A stretch of 9,377 nucleotides of DNA, taken from contig JAUPKM010000515.1 of NCBI GenBank assembly GCA_030837445.1, positions 1 through 9,377 on the forward strand, written 5' to 3'. Position 1 is the stretch's first letter. Each line of letters starts with the position of its first letter. Shown here one piece after another: positions 7,487 to 9,377 of this stretch. The translations under genes were made by a program, and so were the position numbers. The DNA is from Actinomycetota bacterium (GTDB lineage: Bacteria > Actinomycetota > Actinomycetes > S36-B12 > UBA10799). The notes below the pieces were generated by a model. The model saw only the letters and a program-made list of their open reading frames with translations, was not told the DNA's origin and did not search any database.

Positions 7487-7508
7487 AGCGTCGCAACCAC
7501 GCGACGCT
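7487..7508 (+). repeat. 8-bp hairpin in the leader of the third secreted protein
   Basis: AGCGTCGC and GCGACGCT pair perfectly around the loop AACCAC. The stem ends 8 bases before the ribosome binding site and 24 bases before the chosen start. It could be an operator or an mRNA leader hairpin affecting stability or translation; it is too close to the start to be a terminator of the upstream gene with certainty. Confidence 0.5.
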
Positions 7509-7516
7509 GAGCTGAT

Positions 7517-7523
7517 AAAGGGA
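7517..7523 (+). promoter_or_regulatory. Ribosome binding site favouring the GTG start at 7533
   Basis: AAAGGGA ends nine bases before the GTG at 7533 but directly touches the ATG at 7524, where a ribosome could not use it. It therefore favours GTG as the start. Confidence 0.55.
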
Positions 7524-7532
7524 ATGATCGAA

Positions 7533-7988
7533 GTGAACAAGTCCACTCGACTCGCCGCCAGCACCCTGCTAGGAGGGGCCCTGCTGCTGACGGGCTCCGC
7601 GGTCGCGATGGCAGCCCCGCCGGCCCCCAACCAGGTCGCCGCGCCGGTTGTCACCAGTCAGCAAGTGGCCTCCGCGAACTACAAGGTCCAGAACACCGGC
7701 ACGGTGAGTGTGCTCGGCTACACCGTGAACATCAAGGGTGGCGCGATCAACGGCAACTCCGGCCAGATCGACATGAAGTACAGCATCTTCAACCTCACCG
7801 GCTATCTCACCAACACCACTGTCACCCCGAACAAAATCACCACCGATGTAAGCGTCTACATACCTATGAAGGGCACCTACAAGGGATCGGGTTCGCTGAC
7901 CGGAACCGGCAACGGCAGCTACAGCGGCACCGTCATCGCCAACGGCCAGTCCATCCAGATTTCCGGACTGACGCTCACCCCGGCGTAA
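7533..7988 (+). CDS. Small secreted Gly/Thr/Ser-rich protein of unknown function
   Basis: This 151-residue protein starts at GTG, with an in-frame ATG three codons upstream as the alternative. A clear signal peptide is present: NKSTR basic end, hydrophobic core about 8-24, cleavage most likely after AMA at 25-27. The mature protein of about 124 residues has no cysteine. After a Pro/Ala-rich linker it is made of short alternating strands broken by Gly, Asn and Thr, for example YTVNIKGGAINGNSGQIDMK and, towards the end, YKGSGSLTGTGNGSYSGTV. This suggests an all-beta fold, possibly an adhesive or lipid-binding barrel, but I recognise no family. It is the third secreted protein in a row on this strand and is closed by a very strong hairpin shared with the convergent FUSC gene. 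Function unknown. Confidence 0.72.
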   Translation: MNKSTRLAASTLLGGALLLTGSAVAMAAPPAPNQVAAPVVTSQQVASANYKVQNTGTVSVLGYTVNIKGGAINGNSGQIDMKYSIFNLTGYLTNTTVTPNKITTDVSVYIPMKGTYKGSGSLTGTGNGSYSGTVIANGQSIQISGLTLTPA

Positions 7989-8002
7989 GCGCGAACGAGG
8001 CC

Positions 8003-8019
8003 GGTCCTCGGTCCTCGGT
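8003..8019. repeat. Short tandem repeat GGTCCTC, 2.4 copies
   Basis: Two full copies and a partial copy of a 7-base unit lie just before the strong terminator hairpin. This is probably a replication-slippage product without function. Confidence 0.5.
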
Positions 8020-8053
8020 GTTGGCCCCCCGACATTGCTCGGGGGGCCAACAC
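8018..8053. terminator. Strong bidirectional hairpin terminator
   Basis: A perfect 15-bp stem (left arm 8018-8032, right arm 8039-8053) with a 6-base loop CATTGC and six consecutive G-C pairs sits between two convergent genes, 30 bases after the stop at 7988 and about 100 bases beyond the FUSC stop at 8152. No T-run follows on either strand. As a symmetric stem it could stop transcription from both sides. Confidence 0.8.
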
Positions 8054-8151
8054 GTGTTCAAGGCGATTGAGCTAGCCGGTCAGGATTGAACGCGTGGACC
8101 TCGGCGGGATTTGTCCAAAGGCTAGGAGGATGCATCGACCGACACTGAACG

Positions 8152-9377
8152 CTAGGACGCCGTCGGTGCAAGCGCGACCTCCCCGATCTCCCGCTCCAGA
8201 TCTGTAAGGGCGCGATCGACCAGTTCGCGCGCGCCCGGCGGGCCGCTGCTCTCAGCATCGTCCTGGAAGATGACGGAGGCGAGGGCCAGAGTCTGTTCGT
8301 TCAGGTCCCAGAGCCGGTCCGCCACCGCACCGAGTGGTCGATCGTCGCGCATAAGCTGCCCGTCCGCCTGCAGGTTCGAGATAGCACGCAGGAACCGGCT
8401 CTCGTCGAAAACGGACCGTTCGGGACTGTACCCAGGGTCTTGGAAGCGACTCCGCAACCGCCCCACGGTTGCCAGCAATGCGCTGCGGGCAGCCTCGACG
8501 TGACGAGTCGGCTGCGGTCGCACCCGCAGCACCAAGGCCGACACCGCAATCGCGATCAGCGCCCCGCAGACGACGTCGATGGCCCGCAGCCCGGCCCACT
8601 TCAGAAACTCCCCATCCGGGGCTCCTGAGATGAGCACCACCGCCGCTGCCACCGCCACAGACATCACCATGTAGTTGCGGGCCATCCAGGCAAATCCAGC
8701 AATGATCAGCCCGAGCGCGACGATCACCACGACGCCGCGCGGTAGCAGCAAACTGAGCAGGAGCGCCCCGACTGCGCCGATCCAGGTGCCTAACGCGTAC
8801 TGCACCGCTTTGGACACCGTCGCTACGGCGTTTGTCTGCAGCACCGAGAAGATCGTCAACAGGATCCAGTAGAAGTTGGGGGCCGAGGTGCTGAGCATGA
8901 CAAAGGTCGCGACGCCAAGCGCGGCTGCCCGCTGAACGCCATATCGGAAGCCTGCGGAGTCCACGTGAAGGACGGACGACACGAGGGCCCGCGTCAAGGA
9001 TCCCGAGCTGAACACGGCGGCCCTGGGAGGCACCCTTCCCTCAAGCACGCCCGCACCGTGACCGAGTGCGACCTGCCAGCGGTTCCAGGCGTAGGACGCT
9101 TGCGGCTCGGCTGCGTCCTTGCCGGCCCCTCGAAGCTTGGCGCGGGCGTCGTCGACCGATGGCGTCACGGTCCGACCGACAATGGGTCCGCGCGGGAGTA
9201 GCGCCGACGAGATGGCCGCTTGGGCCTCAATACCGGCCCTGTAGGCATCGGTGTCCTTCTCCGCCTCCAACCAACTCCGCGCGATCATCGCCAGGATCGC
9301 CGCCTGACCGACCGTGATCAGGGCGCGCGGGGCACTGTCGAGGCGGAGCACGCCCAGCATGGAACCCTGCTGTCGGG
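8152..9377 (-). CDS. Second FUSC-family membrane protein, 5' end outside window
   Basis: About 408 C-terminal residues of a membrane protein are visible; the frame is open to the right edge, so the N-terminus lies outside (full-length FUSC proteins have about 650-750 residues). The first visible residues (ALITVGQAAILAMIARSW) appear to end the first membrane bundle, followed by a soluble helical region. The second bundle, encoded at about 8510-8930, begins with FRYGVQRAAALG and continues with FYWILLTIFSVLQTNAVATV and KAVQYALGTWIGA. It ends with a GLRAIDVVCGAL segment, matching the FUSC_2 pattern seen in the gene at 676-2805. A soluble helical C-terminus of about 120 residues follows and contains no membrane segment. 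The role is presumably efflux of aromatic or other weak acids; substrate unknown. The two FUSC proteins are clearly diverged paralogues and not a recent duplication. An ATG at 9360 lies in the frame but cannot be the real start given the family length. Confidence 0.85.
   Translation of the reverse strand, partial: RQQGSMLGVLRLDSAPRALITVGQAAILAMIARSWLEAEKDTDAYRAGIEAQAAISSALLPRGPIVGRTVTPSVDDARAKLRGAGKDAAEPQASYAWNRWQVALGHGAGVLEGRVPPRAAVFSSGSLTRALVSSVLHVDSAGFRYGVQRAAALGVATFVMLSTSAPNFYWILLTIFSVLQTNAVATVSKAVQYALGTWIGAVGALLLSLLLPRGVVVIVALGLIIAGFAWMARNYMVMSVAVAAAVVLISGAPDGEFLKWAGLRAIDVVCGALIAIAVSALVLRVRPQPTRHVEAARSALLATVGRLRSRFQDPGYSPERSVFDESRFLRAISNLQADGQLMRDDRPLGAVADRLWDLNEQTLALASVIFQDDAESSGPPGARELVDRALTDLEREIGEVALAPTAS

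Larger units (their letters stand above)
7347..7532. other. Intergenic region before the third secreted protein
   Basis: No coding frame is supported here. The first part (7347-7430) is pyrimidine-rich with no convincing terminator hairpin, and no promoter with good -35 and -10 boxes stood out. The second part holds an 8-bp hairpin (7487-7508) and the ribosome binding site of the next gene. Confidence 0.5.

Noticed and set aside
8130..8207. Tiny plus-strand open frame (25 codons) preceded by AGGAGG
   Set aside because: The ribosome binding site touches the ATG with no spacing, and the frame is antisense to the end of the FUSC gene.
1..9377. CRISPR arrays, tRNA or rRNA genes, insertion sequences, attachment sites
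   Set aside because: No regularly spaced repeats, RNA gene signatures, transposase or integrase motifs were seen on either strand.

Overview
The window is GC-rich, with mostly G or C at third codon positions, several GTG starts and secreted proteins with Ala-rich signal peptides. This points to a high-GC Gram-positive bacterium (Actinomycetota); I cannot name a genus from the sequence.

Layout: (1) 1-602 (+) is the 3' end of an ABC-2 type transporter permease. (2) 676-2805 (+) is a full-length FUSC-family (fusaric acid resistance/aromatic acid exporter-like) membrane protein whose start codon directly follows an inverted repeat. (3) 2837-3127 (-) is a small membrane protein of unknown function, convergent with the FUSC gene (31 bp gap) and divergent from the next gene. 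(4) 3272-5047 (+) is a soluble sensor with three PAS domains and a GGDEF domain, a predicted diguanylate cyclase with intact active site and inhibitory site. (5) 5128-5619, 5829-7346 and 7533-7988 (all +) are three consecutive predicted secreted proteins: a small Cys-containing protein, a 505-residue protein with an internal duplication and an aerolysin-like-looking C-terminal part, and a 151-residue Gly/Thr/Ser-rich Cys-free protein. (6) A very strong 15-bp hairpin lies at 8018-8053. (7) 8152-9377 (-) is the C-terminal part of a second FUSC-family protein that runs off the right edge.

How they may work together: the two FUSC proteins and the ABC permease are envelope transport functions. The PAS-GGDEF protein would turn a cytoplasmic signal into c-di-GMP. 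It lies upstream of, and on the same strand as, the three secreted proteins. Only the first of these is close enough (80 bp) for possible co-transcription; the other two have their own leaders, and there is a hairpin terminator after the first. A link between c-di-GMP signalling and the secreted proteins is an inference from position only.

The least ordinary part is 5128-7988, especially the duplicated secreted protein. No rRNA, tRNA, CRISPR array, insertion sequence or integrase was seen.
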